A DNA stretch of 32,970 nt from JANWLD01 sp035700225. Its GTDB lineage: Bacteria; Patescibacteriota; Saccharimonadia; Saccharimonadales; 2-12-FULL-41-12. The notes beneath the pieces were generated by a model. That model was not told where the DNA came from. It saw nothing but the letters and a program-made list of their open reading frames with translations, and did not search any database. The stretch covers positions 1 to 32,970 of the forward strand of contig DASSOT010000054.1 in assembly GCA_035700225.1 (NCBI GenBank). The letters are read 5' to 3'. Positions 23,405 to 30,326 of this stretch are shown in pieces; position 1 is the stretch's first letter; each line of letters starts with the position of its first letter. The position numbers and the translations under genes are program-made.

Positions 23405-24544
23405 ATGCCAAACAAAATATACATTGGGATGAGCGGTGGAGTAGATAGCTCCGTTACGGCGGCACTCCTTAAAGAACAGGGCTATGATGTCACCGGCGTC
23501 TATATGAAGAATTGGACCCGGGATATTCCCGGTTTTGAATGCCCCTGGATGGATGATTACCAGGACGCCAAACGGGTAGCCGTGAAACTAGGCATAGATT
23601 TCCGCGTGTTTGATTTTGAGAAAGAATACAAACACAAGGTGGTGGACTACATGATAGATGAATACAAGGCCGGCCGTACGCCGAATCCGGATATCATGTG
23701 CAACCAGGAGATAAAGTTCAAACTGTTTTTGGACACCTCATTGGAAAACGGCGCGGATTTAATAGCCACCGGCCACTACGCCAGGGTTACACTGGCACCA
23801 TCAGTGGAGCCTAAATCTCTAGGGCGCTCTACGGGGCAAGCGCCCGTGGCGCTAGCTTACCCTGACGATTTAGGCTCCACTGATACTATAAAAGCCCAAC
23901 TACATACGGCGGAGAACAAGGCGAAGGACCAGACATATTTTTTGTACCGCGTCACGGAAGATGCTCTTAAAAAAACATTATTTCCGATAGGTGAGTTCGC
24001 GAGCAAAGACGAGGTCAGGGCACTAGCGAAAAAGTTCGCTTTACCCACAGCCGAAAAGAAAGACAGCCAGGGCATATGCTTCGTGGGCAAAGTCGGTATA
24101 AAGGAGTTTTTGAGCCAGTATGTAAAGACCGAACCAGGACCCATCATAAATCAAACCGGCAAGGAAATAGGCGAGCATGAAGGCGCGATATTCTACACCA
24201 TTGGCCAGCGCCACGGGTTGAACGTCGGCGGCGGTTTGCCATATTACGTTACAAAGAAAGACATGAAAACAAACACGGTTTATGTAACTACGGATTTGTC
24301 TGACAAAAACTTATGGTCAAACGAAATAAATCTTACGGATTTACACTGGATAAACGAACCGCCTCAAAAAGACCGTAAATACGCGGTCAGATTGCGCTAC
24401 AGGGGACCATTGGTAAATTGTAAGCTTGAAGATGGAAAGCTCATTTTAGATGAAGAACAGAGAGCGATTTCCGCCGGCCAATCGGCCGTACTCTATGACG
24501 GTGACCGGTGCTTAGGCGGCGGGGTTATTGCTCAGGCGGTCTGA
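23405..24544 (+). CDS. mnmA: tRNA-specific 2-thiouridylase MnmA with in-frame insertion
   Basis: The 379-residue enzyme activates U34 of Lys, Glu and Gln tRNAs with ATP and inserts sulfur delivered from a cysteine desulfurase. The PP-loop is SGGVDSS (10-16), and the catalytic cysteines are Cys99 (PNPDIMCNQEIKF) and Cys225 (SQGICFVGK). Conserved GHYAR and KDQTYFLYR blocks flank residues 133-160, a 28-residue segment that relatives lack in this form. It is encoded exactly by a palindromic 84-bp DNA element and probably forms a surface loop. Removing it gives a normal spacing between the two blocks. The C-terminal end GDRCLGGGVIAQAV is partly repeated downstream at 25049. The gene's last 20 bases overlap the end of a minus-strand gene. 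Confidence 0.95.
   Translation: MPNKIYIGMSGGVDSSVTAALLKEQGYDVTGVYMKNWTRDIPGFECPWMDDYQDAKRVAVKLGIDFRVFDFEKEYKHKVVDYMIDEYKAGRTPNPDIMCNQEIKFKLFLDTSLENGADLIATGHYARVTLAPSVEPKSLGRSTGQAPVALAYPDDLGSTDTIKAQLHTAENKAKDQTYFLYRVTEDALKKTLFPIGEFASKDEVRALAKKFALPTAEKKDSQGICFVGKVGIKEFLSQYVKTEPGPIINQTGKEIGEHEGAIFYTIGQRHGLNVGGGLPYYVTKKDMKTNTVYVTTDLSDKNLWSNEINLTDLHWINEPPQKDRKYAVRLRYRGPLVNCKLEDGKLILDEEQRAISAGQSAVLYDGDRCLGGGVIAQAV
23801..23884. mobile_element. Palindromic element inserted in frame in mnmA
   Basis: Two perfect inverted 18-base arms, ATCAGTGGAGCCTAAATC (23800-23817) and its reverse complement (23867-23884), enclose a second perfect stem GGGCGCT (23822-23828) with AGCGCCC (23839-23845). The element is 84 bp, a multiple of three, and open in the mnmA frame, adding 28 codons between conserved blocks. 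This is the plan of Rickettsia palindromic elements, which insert in protein genes without destroying them. No second copy was seen in this window. Confidence 0.7.
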
Positions 24545-25001
24545 GGGAGCGTGCAAACGAAATAGAATGATCAAGGGCGAGGTCTACGTTAGCACTCCCA
24601 CAATCTAATACACCTTCTTCCGCAGGGTCTTGTTGTACCCCTCGCGCACAACCTCTTAATAAAATAAATATACAGGTTCGTTCCACCTCAATGTTTCTTT
24701 CTATCAGTTCAAAACCTTTTTCGATTCTGCTTGCCCCTCCTTGTTTAATAGCCTCTGCAAGCCTTCCAGCTAATTCTTCTTCCGTTTTTCCTATTTTTTC
24801 TATTTCTGCCCGAAGCCCTTCACTAAGATCTTCAAACAACTCCTCAAGGGGAGGTAAGAATTCATCACGTAGTTCATCACTTACTTGCATAAAGTCCGAG
24901 GTAGCTTTTACAAAGTCAGCTTTACGGGCTTCCGACCTCTCAATAGCTTCTAAACGGGGCTTAATCCTAGGACAGCCTTCGCACCTCTCAGGGATATTCA
25001 T
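24525..25001 (-). CDS. Small hypothetical protein with N-terminal CxxC
   Basis: I do not recognise this 158-residue protein. It begins MNIPERCEGCPRIKPRLEAI, with a CxxC pair that could bind metal, followed by long acidic amphipathic helices (DELRDEFLPPLEELFEDLSE, then GKTEEELAGRLAEAIKQGG) and a second cysteine-containing part (ERTCIFILLRGCARG, VLDCGSANVDLALD). No signal peptide or clear membrane helix. A TATTAT box about 15 bases before the start would give a short leader. The last residues (RSLRPPEQ) are encoded by the antisense of the mnmA 3' end, a 20-base overlap that may have arisen when this DNA was inserted. It is more AT-rich than its neighbours. Confidence 0.65.
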   Translation of the reverse strand: MNIPERCEGCPRIKPRLEAIERSEARKADFVKATSDFMQVSDELRDEFLPPLEELFEDLSEGLRAEIEKIGKTEEELAGRLAEAIKQGGASRIEKGFELIERNIEVERTCIFILLRGCARGVQQDPAEEGVLDCGSANVDLALDHSISFARSLRPPEQ

Positions 25002-25048
25002 AAGCTAACAATAAAATAATATGCGAATATCTTCAATATCTAATAAAA

Positions 25049-25084
25049 GGCGACCGTGTTTTAGGCGGCGGAATTATCTGCTGA
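25049..25084 (+). pseudogene. Remnant resembling the mnmA 3' end
   Basis: Read on the plus strand the DNA encodes GDRVLGGGIIC followed by TGA, very close to the end of intact mnmA (GDRCLGGGVIAQAV, stop) 540 bases upstream. The exact core TTAGGCGGCGG is shared (24512-24522 and 25061-25071), and CTGAGGG follows the stop region in both. Differences at several codon positions show it is not a recent exact copy. It has no start or upstream coding sequence and overlaps the 3' end of a minus-strand gene. Confidence 0.5.
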
Positions 25085-25471
25085 GGGCGTTGGTTCACGG
25101 CCGTCTCGTATGGCCTCTTGCATATCGCGGGCAATACCCATGGGTATGTCGGTTTCAAGCCGCGCAAGCACGGTTGCTTCATCCGAGTTTTGCCTTCCGC
25201 GCGACCGTCTAAGGCTGTTTGTCACCAGAGCACTACGCAGAGACTTGTAGTAGCCTATGGCATGCTCTAAAACCGCTTCAGCCCGCGGAAAATCCACCAA
25301 AGGTATCATTACGGGATTAGCTTCACTGTCAGGCTTGCCTACGGTATGCTCCATAGCCAAAGCACGGAGGTCTTCTTTGCCAAGAGGAGCTTTTGCATGG
25401 GTGTTAGCCCTGGCCCATACGTCCAGCTCGTGCTCTTCCAGTTTCATGCCTTCACGGCCACATATTTCCAT
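25061..25471 (-). CDS. Small hypothetical protein, unknown function
   Basis: I do not recognise this protein. It has 136 residues from the ATG at 25471; an internal start at 25447 (MKLEEHELDVWARANTHAKA) is also possible. It is soluble, charged and helical, with a basic stretch (NSLRRSRGRQNSDEAT) that could contact nucleic acid, and no cysteine pair or signal peptide apart from one early Cys. Its 3' end lies on the antisense of the mnmA remnant, the same arrangement as the neighbour that ends on intact mnmA. A well-formed promoter (TTGACA, 17 bases, TGTAAT) lies upstream, which supports expression. Confidence 0.6.
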   Translation of the reverse strand: MEICGREGMKLEEHELDVWARANTHAKAPLGKEDLRALAMEHTVGKPDSEANPVMIPLVDFPRAEAVLEHAIGYYKSLRSALVTNSLRRSRGRQNSDEATVLARLETDIPMGIARDMQEAIRDGREPTPSADNSAA

Positions 25472-25503
25472 TTATAGTTTCCCGGATGATTTTTACTGTT
25501 AAC

Positions 25504-25532
25504 ATTACACCATGGTTTACTTTTACTGTCAA
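25504..25532 (-). promoter_or_regulatory. Promoter of the 136-aa gene, overlapping the alaS promoter
   Basis: On the minus strand TTGACA (25527-25532) and TGTAAT (25504-25509) are separated by exactly 17 bases. Its -35 box shares bases with the likely -35 of alaS on the other strand, so the two genes are transcribed divergently from interlocked promoters. Confidence 0.55.
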
Positions 25533-25554
25533 CATCGTCCCCATCTGTTAAAAT
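25526..25554 (+). promoter_or_regulatory. Leaderless promoter of alaS
   Basis: CTGTCA (25526-25531) and TAAAAT (25549-25554) are 17 bases apart; TG one base before the -10 box makes it extended. The box ends 7 bases before the ATG at 25562, so transcription should start on or beside the start codon. Confidence 0.5.
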
Positions 25555-25561
25555 AGTACGG

Positions 25562-27454
25562 ATGACAACGCAGGAAATACGAAAAGCATACCTGGATTTT
25601 TTTGAAAAACACGGCCACAAAGTAATCCCGCGGGCTCTTTTAGTGCCGCAAGACGATCCGAGCACGTTGTTTACCGGTAGCGGTATGCAACCGATGATTC
25701 CATATTTACTGGGCCAAGAGCACCCGGGGGGCAAAAGACTTGCAAATAGCCAGGTCTGTCTGCGCTCGCAAGATATTGATGACGTGGGTGACGAGAGCCA
25801 CACGACCTCTTTCGAGATGCTTGGCAACTGGTCATTAGGTGATTACTACAAGACAGAACAGATTCAGTGGATAGCAGAATTCTTATTCGACGTCGTAGGT
25901 TTAGACCCGAATAAAATATACGTTTCTTGTTATATCGGCAACGAAAAATATGATATCCCCCAGGATGAGCAGGCCATCAAGCTTTGGCAAACCGAATATG
26001 AAAAGCGCGGCATTGACGCCAAAGTTGTAAAGATCGGTTCCGCAGACAACGGCGCTAAGCTCGGCATGCAGGGCGGCCGTATCTTTCTATATGATGGCAA
26101 AGAAAACTGGTGGAGCCGCAACGGTGACGAAGACGGCACGCTGGTAGGCGACCCGTGCGGGCCGGACTCGGAAATGTTCTATGACTTTGGCGAAGAGCAT
26201 CATGATGAAGAAAAATGGGGCAAACCTCACCCCGCAAGTGATTCTCCACGGTTTTTCGAAATCGGCAACAACGTATTTATGGGATACAAAAAAGTTGCAC
26301 CAGACAAGTTCGAGAAGCTTGCTTCGCCTAATATTGATCACGGCTCAGGTCTGGAGCGTATCGCCGCCGCAGTCATTGACAGCCCGGATGTTTTCCGGAT
26401 AAGCCTGATGTGGCCGATTATCGAGAAACTGGAAAAGCTATCCGGCAAAAATTACGACAGTCACACCAACGCGATGCGCGTGATAGCTGACCACCTGCGA
26501 GGCGCTACATTTTTAGCAGTTGACGGGGTTACGCCAAGCAACAAAGAGCAAGGTTATGTAATGCGCCGGCTGTTACGCCGGGCTATCCGCTTTGCGCTGG
26601 AGCTTGGAATTGAACAGAATTTTTTGCAGGAAGTGGTGCCGGTAATCGCCGATATTTACCACAAAGACTTCCCGGAGGTGGCTAAAAACCGCGATAAAGT
26701 CGTAGAGGTTCTTGTAAAAGAGGAAAAAATTTTCCGCCAGACATTACGAAAAGGCCTGCGGGAATTCGAGAAACTGACTTCAGAAGAGCAGGAGGTTAAA
26801 GGAAATGTACTATTCCTGCTTTATGACACATACGGTTTTCCGGCAGAGCTTACCAAGGAAGAAGCCTTTAAGCGCGACATTGACATAGCAAAGGACGCGG
26901 ACAAAGAATTCGCCAAGCTAATGGACGAGCAAAGAAAACGTAGCCAGACTGCAACTAAAGGTGTGTTCAAGGGCGGACTGGTCGACCATTCGGATGAAAC
27001 TAAGAAGCTACATACTGCAACTCATCTGATGTACGAAGCGCTAAGGCAAGTTTTGGGCGACCATGTGGTTCAACGCGGTTCCAACGTCAATGCCGAACGT
27101 ACGCGATTCGACTTTTCCCACCCGGAAAAGGTCGCGCGTGACAAGCTGGACGAAGTCGAGAAAATAGTGAATGCTCAAATTGAAAAAGACCTGAAGGTTT
27201 ACTGGAAGGAATATCCTACCAAGGAAGCCTTCAAGATAGGCGCGAAGGGTGCTTTCGGCGACAAATACGGCGACAAAGTCAAAGTTTATATCATGGAAAA
27301 AGAGGGCGAGAAGCCCTTCAGCGTAGAAATCTGCGGCGGCCCGCACGTAGAACATACCGGCCAGCTCGCCGAAGGCGGCAAAAAATTCAAAATCACCAAA
27401 GAAGAAGCTTCATCTGCAGGCGTCAGAAGAATAAAAGGCGTATTAACTAACTAA
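25562..27454 (+). CDS. alaS: Alanyl-tRNA synthetase without C-Ala domain
   Basis: This class II enzyme charges tRNA-Ala. Residues 1-240 form the catalytic core (TGSGMQPMIPYLLG, CLRSQDIDDVGDESHTTSFE, DHGSGLERIAA), followed by the tRNA-recognition helices (GYVMRRLLRRAIRFA). The editing domain, which removes mischarged Ser or Gly, has both metal motifs: HTATH (His484, His488) and CGGPH (Cys591, His595; relatives usually read CGGTH). The protein ends at residue 630, just after GVRRIKGV. Typical bacterial enzymes of about 870 residues continue into the DHHA1/C-Ala domain, absent here and with no frameshift visible downstream. It is probably a functional short form, as reported for reduced-genome lineages. 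It is expressed from its own leaderless promoter. Confidence 0.96.
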   Translation: MTTQEIRKAYLDFFEKHGHKVIPRALLVPQDDPSTLFTGSGMQPMIPYLLGQEHPGGKRLANSQVCLRSQDIDDVGDESHTTSFEMLGNWSLGDYYKTEQIQWIAEFLFDVVGLDPNKIYVSCYIGNEKYDIPQDEQAIKLWQTEYEKRGIDAKVVKIGSADNGAKLGMQGGRIFLYDGKENWWSRNGDEDGTLVGDPCGPDSEMFYDFGEEHHDEEKWGKPHPASDSPRFFEIGNNVFMGYKKVAPDKFEKLASPNIDHGSGLERIAAAVIDSPDVFRISLMWPIIEKLEKLSGKNYDSHTNAMRVIADHLRGATFLAVDGVTPSNKEQGYVMRRLLRRAIRFALELGIEQNFLQEVVPVIADIYHKDFPEVAKNRDKVVEVLVKEEKIFRQTLRKGLREFEKLTSEEQEVKGNVLFLLYDTYGFPAELTKEEAFKRDIDIAKDADKEFAKLMDEQRKRSQTATKGVFKGGLVDHSDETKKLHTATHLMYEALRQVLGDHVVQRGSNVNAERTRFDFSHPEKVARDKLDEVEKIVNAQIEKDLKVYWKEYPTKEAFKIGAKGAFGDKYGDKVKVYIMEKEGEKPFSVEICGGPHVEHTGQLAEGGKKFKITKEEASSAGVRRIKGVLTN

Positions 27455-27458
27455 GCTT

Positions 27459-27809
27459 CTATTCCCGGCAGGTTTCAACTTTTTCTTCCAGCGCTACATC
27501 AAAGCCGTCAAGTTCCAAGATATCTCCAATAATCCTGCCAGCGTTTTCGCCATATATATTTCTGAACCTGCCAAAGTGATTGGTATTTTTAAACACTAAT
27601 TTAGTGGCTTCGGTTTCCTTGCCTTCATCCTCCTGGATTACCCTTAGCGGAGGCTTGACCCAGGGAACTAATTTTCTATCGGCGATTTCCTCAAGGCATG
27701 AACGGATATCCTGTATTTGTTCTGTTCCTAACGCACGCTTAATCACCACATGCGTCAAATTTCCGACATTAGCTAACGATATATTGAATTCCGGGCTATT
27801 TTCTGGCAC
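27459..27809 (-). CDS. Small hypothetical protein
   Basis: I do not recognise this 116-residue protein. It starts at GTG with a very good AAGGAG ribosome-binding site 7 bases upstream, which supports translation and fixes the start. The sequence is soluble and alpha/beta in character (FNISLANVGNLTHVVIKRAL, EQIQDIRSCLEEIADRKLVP, KLVFKNTNHFGRFRNIYGEN), ending in an acidic strand-helix (LELDGFDVALEEKVETCRE). Two cysteines are far apart. It is convergent with alaS, with only four bases between stops. The gene and the next one (27911) are divergent. Confidence 0.65.
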   Translation of the reverse strand: MPENSPEFNISLANVGNLTHVVIKRALGTEQIQDIRSCLEEIADRKLVPWVKPPLRVIQEDEGKETEATKLVFKNTNHFGRFRNIYGENAGRIIGDILELDGFDVALEEKVETCRE

Positions 27810-27890
27810 GGTAAAACTCCTTACAGATTTGAAATAATAATATATTTTGCGAAAAATATCAACACCCCTTGGCGGCCAAAAAACCGTTTA

Positions 27891-27899
27891 TGCTAGAAT
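27891..27899 (+). promoter_or_regulatory. Extended -10 promoter of the 27911 operon
   Basis: TGCTAGAAT, preceded by TTA, matches the promoter at 21395-21403 base for base. Transcription would begin near 27906, about 5 bases before the ATG at 27911. Confidence 0.5.
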
Positions 27900-27910
27900 G
27901 TAGCCAGGAT

Positions 27911-28528
27911 ATGCTTATGCTACGTATAACAAACAAAGTTTCTTTAGTAGTATTGTCATTATTTTTAGTACTTACGGCCTTTGGCGGGTATGCTGTTGCC
28001 TCTGCGCCGCAAAATGCCCCTCCTGGGAGTTCGCTTAGCCAGCGCATAGCTCAGAGAAAGAAAGAGCGCCAGGTAAGGCTGGACCAGGACAATACCGAGC
28101 GTATACAGGGCCAATGTACCAACGCTCAAAGCAAGCTTCGCACACTGAACGACAGCTACACGACATCCGCGGATAAAAGAGATAGTGTTTACAGGGGTAT
28201 AGATGCCAAGCTTTGGATAATCATCGGCAGTCTGAAACTGATTAACAAAGACACGTTCAAGCTGGAACAGCAAAGGAGCGCATACCTCAAGAAGGTCAAA
28301 GCTTTTGAGAACCAATCCGACCAATTCCAGCAGGCCATAAGCGATATGGAGGCGATGAACTGCAAAGCCGACCCCGAAGGGTTCCAGGCCTTACTGGAAA
28401 CAGCCAGGCTGTATAACGCACAGATAAGAAGTTCATTCACATCTATAAAAAGCTACCTTGTCGATCACATCAGCCCTACCGTCAACCAGTATGCCGATGA
28501 GCTTAAGATAAAGACTAGCACGGAGTAA
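27911..28528 (+). CDS. Exported coiled-coil protein, unknown function
   Basis: Starting at the ATG at 27911 (27917 is also possible; an upstream TTG at 27869 precedes the likely promoter) the product of about 205 residues opens with a signal peptide (ITNKVSLVVLSLFLVLTAFG, cut near VASA). The mature part is helical with high Lys/Gln content (LSQRIAQRKKERQVRLDQDN, LINKDTFKLEQQRSAYLKKV, NQSDQFQQAISDMEAMNC) and two cysteines that may pair. It looks like a secreted or periplasm-equivalent coiled coil. The next gene begins two bases after its stop, and ftsA lies further on, so it may belong to a division or envelope unit. No family recognised. Confidence 0.7.
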   Translation: MLMLRITNKVSLVVLSLFLVLTAFGGYAVASAPQNAPPGSSLSQRIAQRKKERQVRLDQDNTERIQGQCTNAQSKLRTLNDSYTTSADKRDSVYRGIDAKLWIIIGSLKLINKDTFKLEQQRSAYLKKVKAFENQSDQFQQAISDMEAMNCKADPEGFQALLETARLYNAQIRSSFTSIKSYLVDHISPTVNQYADELKIKTSTE

Positions 28529-28530
28529 AT

Positions 28531-28950
28531 ATGGAACCGGACGACCAGCAGACTGATCAGAAACCGCAGATAATAAAGCCTGATGATATGTTTCAGCCCA
28601 GCGTTCCGCCGCATAAGACGGAGCCTGCGCCCGCACAAGAGCAGACCCCGCCTCCCAGCCAGCCTGATTTTGACGACGGTTCAGCCAAACGCAAGAAAAT
28701 AATCATCATAGCCGGTTCGGTAATATCCGTATTCTTTATCCTGATAGTAGTGGTGATTCTGCTGTCTTCCGGCGGTAATAGCGGAAATCAGAACCAGCAG
28801 GAGCAAAACGCCCAAAGCGGCATACTCGTGGAGCCTACCGCCATCGACATAGAAAACGCCAACAACTCAATAACGTCGGACATAACCAGCTTGAATGATG
28901 ACGTTGATTACCCATCTGCAAACCTGACCAACGACAATCTTGACCTATAG
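28531..28950 (+). CDS. Proline-rich single-pass membrane protein
   Basis: The 139-residue protein has a cytoplasmic N-terminal half rich in Pro, Gln and Asp (KPDDMFQPSVPPHKTEPAPA, QEQTPPPSQPDFDDG), a basic stop (SAKRKK), one membrane helix (about 57-79, IIIIAGSVISVFFILIVVVI) and an acidic outside tail of about 60 residues rich in Asn. Proteins of this shape are frequent in Candidate Phyla Radiation genomes and mostly uncharacterised. The same plan, with a Pro-rich inner tail and one helix, occurs in the fibre-like protein at 16335. It is coupled to the preceding gene (gap of two bases). Function unknown. Confidence 0.7.
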   Translation: MEPDDQQTDQKPQIIKPDDMFQPSVPPHKTEPAPAQEQTPPPSQPDFDDGSAKRKKIIIIAGSVISVFFILIVVVILLSSGGNSGNQNQQEQNAQSGILVEPTAIDIENANNSITSDITSLNDDVDYPSANLTNDNLDL

Positions 28951-28960
28951 TAATACTTAA

Positions 28961-28998
28961 ACGCGCTATCTGTTATATAGGTACGCGCGTGATATAAT
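28961..28998 (+). promoter_or_regulatory. ftsA promoter with overlapping inverted repeat
   Basis: A perfect TATAAT (28993-28998) preceded by TGA gives an extended -10 promoter; transcription would start 2-4 bases before the ATG at 29009. Inverted arms ACGCGC (28961-28966) and GCGCGT (28985-28990) span the -35 region and touch the extended -10 TG, so they may be an operator or the terminator of the preceding gene. Confidence 0.5.
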
Positions 28999-29008
28999 AT
29001 ACACGCTT

Positions 29009-30304
29009 ATGCTCCGAAAAATAAAAAAGCTTGCGGATTCCGCGGCTTCTCTGAAGAATCAGGCTAAGGCATCCCAGTACATAGTGGCTCTGGATGTCGG
29101 TACTGAGAATATTAAGGCGCTTATCGGCAGGATAAACGACGATGCCGTACAGATAGTAGGTGTCGGCAGAGCTCACCAGCATCTCACAGATATGCAGGCT
29201 GGCGCGGTAGCCGACATAGGCGCCGTGGTAGAGAATTGCAACAAGGCCCTGGCAATAGCCGAAGAACAGGCCCAGGTAAGCGTACGCACCGCCATAGTAG
29301 GCATTGCAGGAGAGCTGGTAAAGGGCACCACGACATCTATCAGGTGCACCCGCAAAGACCCTAATCTGGAGCTGGATGTGAATGAGATGGAGCGGATCAT
29401 CGAGCTGGTCCAGGAGAGGGCAGAGAAACAGGCGCGTAAAAGCCTGGAGTGGGAACTGGGCGGACAGCATATTGATGTCAGGTTGGTGAACAGCGCACTT
29501 GTAAGCATCAGCATCGACGGATATAACGTTACCAACCCTATAGGCTTCAAGGGACGGGATGTTCTGGTACAGCTTTATACCGCGTTTGCGCCAATGATAC
29601 ATATTTCTGCTCTGGAAAGAGTTACCAACGAACTGGACCTGGACCTCTTGGCCGTAGCGGCGGAGCCATTCGCGGTTGCCCGCTCGGTCATAGGCGACAG
29701 TAACAACGCCAGTATGAGCGCCATACTGATGGATGTAGGCGGCGGCACCACTGACATAGCGGTCATTAACGAAGGCGGTGTGCAGGGTACCAAGATGTTC
29801 GGTATCGGCGGACGGGCTTTTACCCGCTCGATTGAGCGCGACCTAGGGGTTGAATTCGACGTCGCGGAGAAACTGAAGCTTGATTTTTCCGAAAGGGCCG
29901 AAGAAAACCTGGCCCAGCACGAGTCTATCAACGAAAGCCTGGAGAAGACTTGCGACGTATGGCTGGCCGGCGTGGAGCTTGCACTTTCCGATTATAACGA
30001 GCTGGAAAACCTGCCCCACCAGATACTGCTGTGCGGCGGCGGCGCTTCCTTGGGCAAGCTGGTAGACACGCTGAACCAGACCAATTGGTACGGCCAGTTG
30101 CCGTTTACTCGCAAACCGCGGATATCGCTTATCCAGCCCGAGCAAGTGGTGGGCATAGAAGACTCTACCGGCAAAGCGGACGACCATACTTATATAACCG
30201 CCATGGGCCTGCTCAGGGTCGGTCTGGACACCATCCAACAGCAGGAAGACCTGGAATCTACTAGCGGGCTTAGGGCAAGGTTTGATAGGATGTTACGTAT
30301 ATGA
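29009..30304 (+). CDS. ftsA: Cell division protein FtsA-like ATPase
   Basis: The 431-residue protein is an actin-fold ATPase that links the FtsZ ring to the membrane. Phosphate 1 motif: IVALDVGTENIKALIG (about 25-40). The SHS2 (1C) subdomain region includes VRTAIVGIAGELVKGTTTSI; GRDVLVQLYTAFAPMIHISA precedes the AEPFAVARSVIG helix. Phosphate 2: LMDVGGGTTDIAVINEGGVQ; adenosine motif: ILLCGGGASLGKLV. The end (GLRARFDRMLRI) could be the short amphipathic membrane-binding helix of FtsA. PilM, a relative, is an alternative, but no pilus genes are nearby, and ruvX and mltG downstream favour a division and cell-wall context. FtsZ is not in the window. Confidence 0.88.
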   Translation: MLRKIKKLADSAASLKNQAKASQYIVALDVGTENIKALIGRINDDAVQIVGVGRAHQHLTDMQAGAVADIGAVVENCNKALAIAEEQAQVSVRTAIVGIAGELVKGTTTSIRCTRKDPNLELDVNEMERIIELVQERAEKQARKSLEWELGGQHIDVRLVNSALVSISIDGYNVTNPIGFKGRDVLVQLYTAFAPMIHISALERVTNELDLDLLAVAAEPFAVARSVIGDSNNASMSAILMDVGGGTTDIAVINEGGVQGTKMFGIGGRAFTRSIERDLGVEFDVAEKLKLDFSERAEENLAQHESINESLEKTCDVWLAGVELALSDYNELENLPHQILLCGGGASLGKLVDTLNQTNWYGQLPFTRKPRISLIQPEQVVGIEDSTGKADDHTYITAMGLLRVGLDTIQQQEDLESTSGLRARFDRMLRI

Positions 30305-30326
30305 GAAGCGGGGGCGGGGGCAGGTA

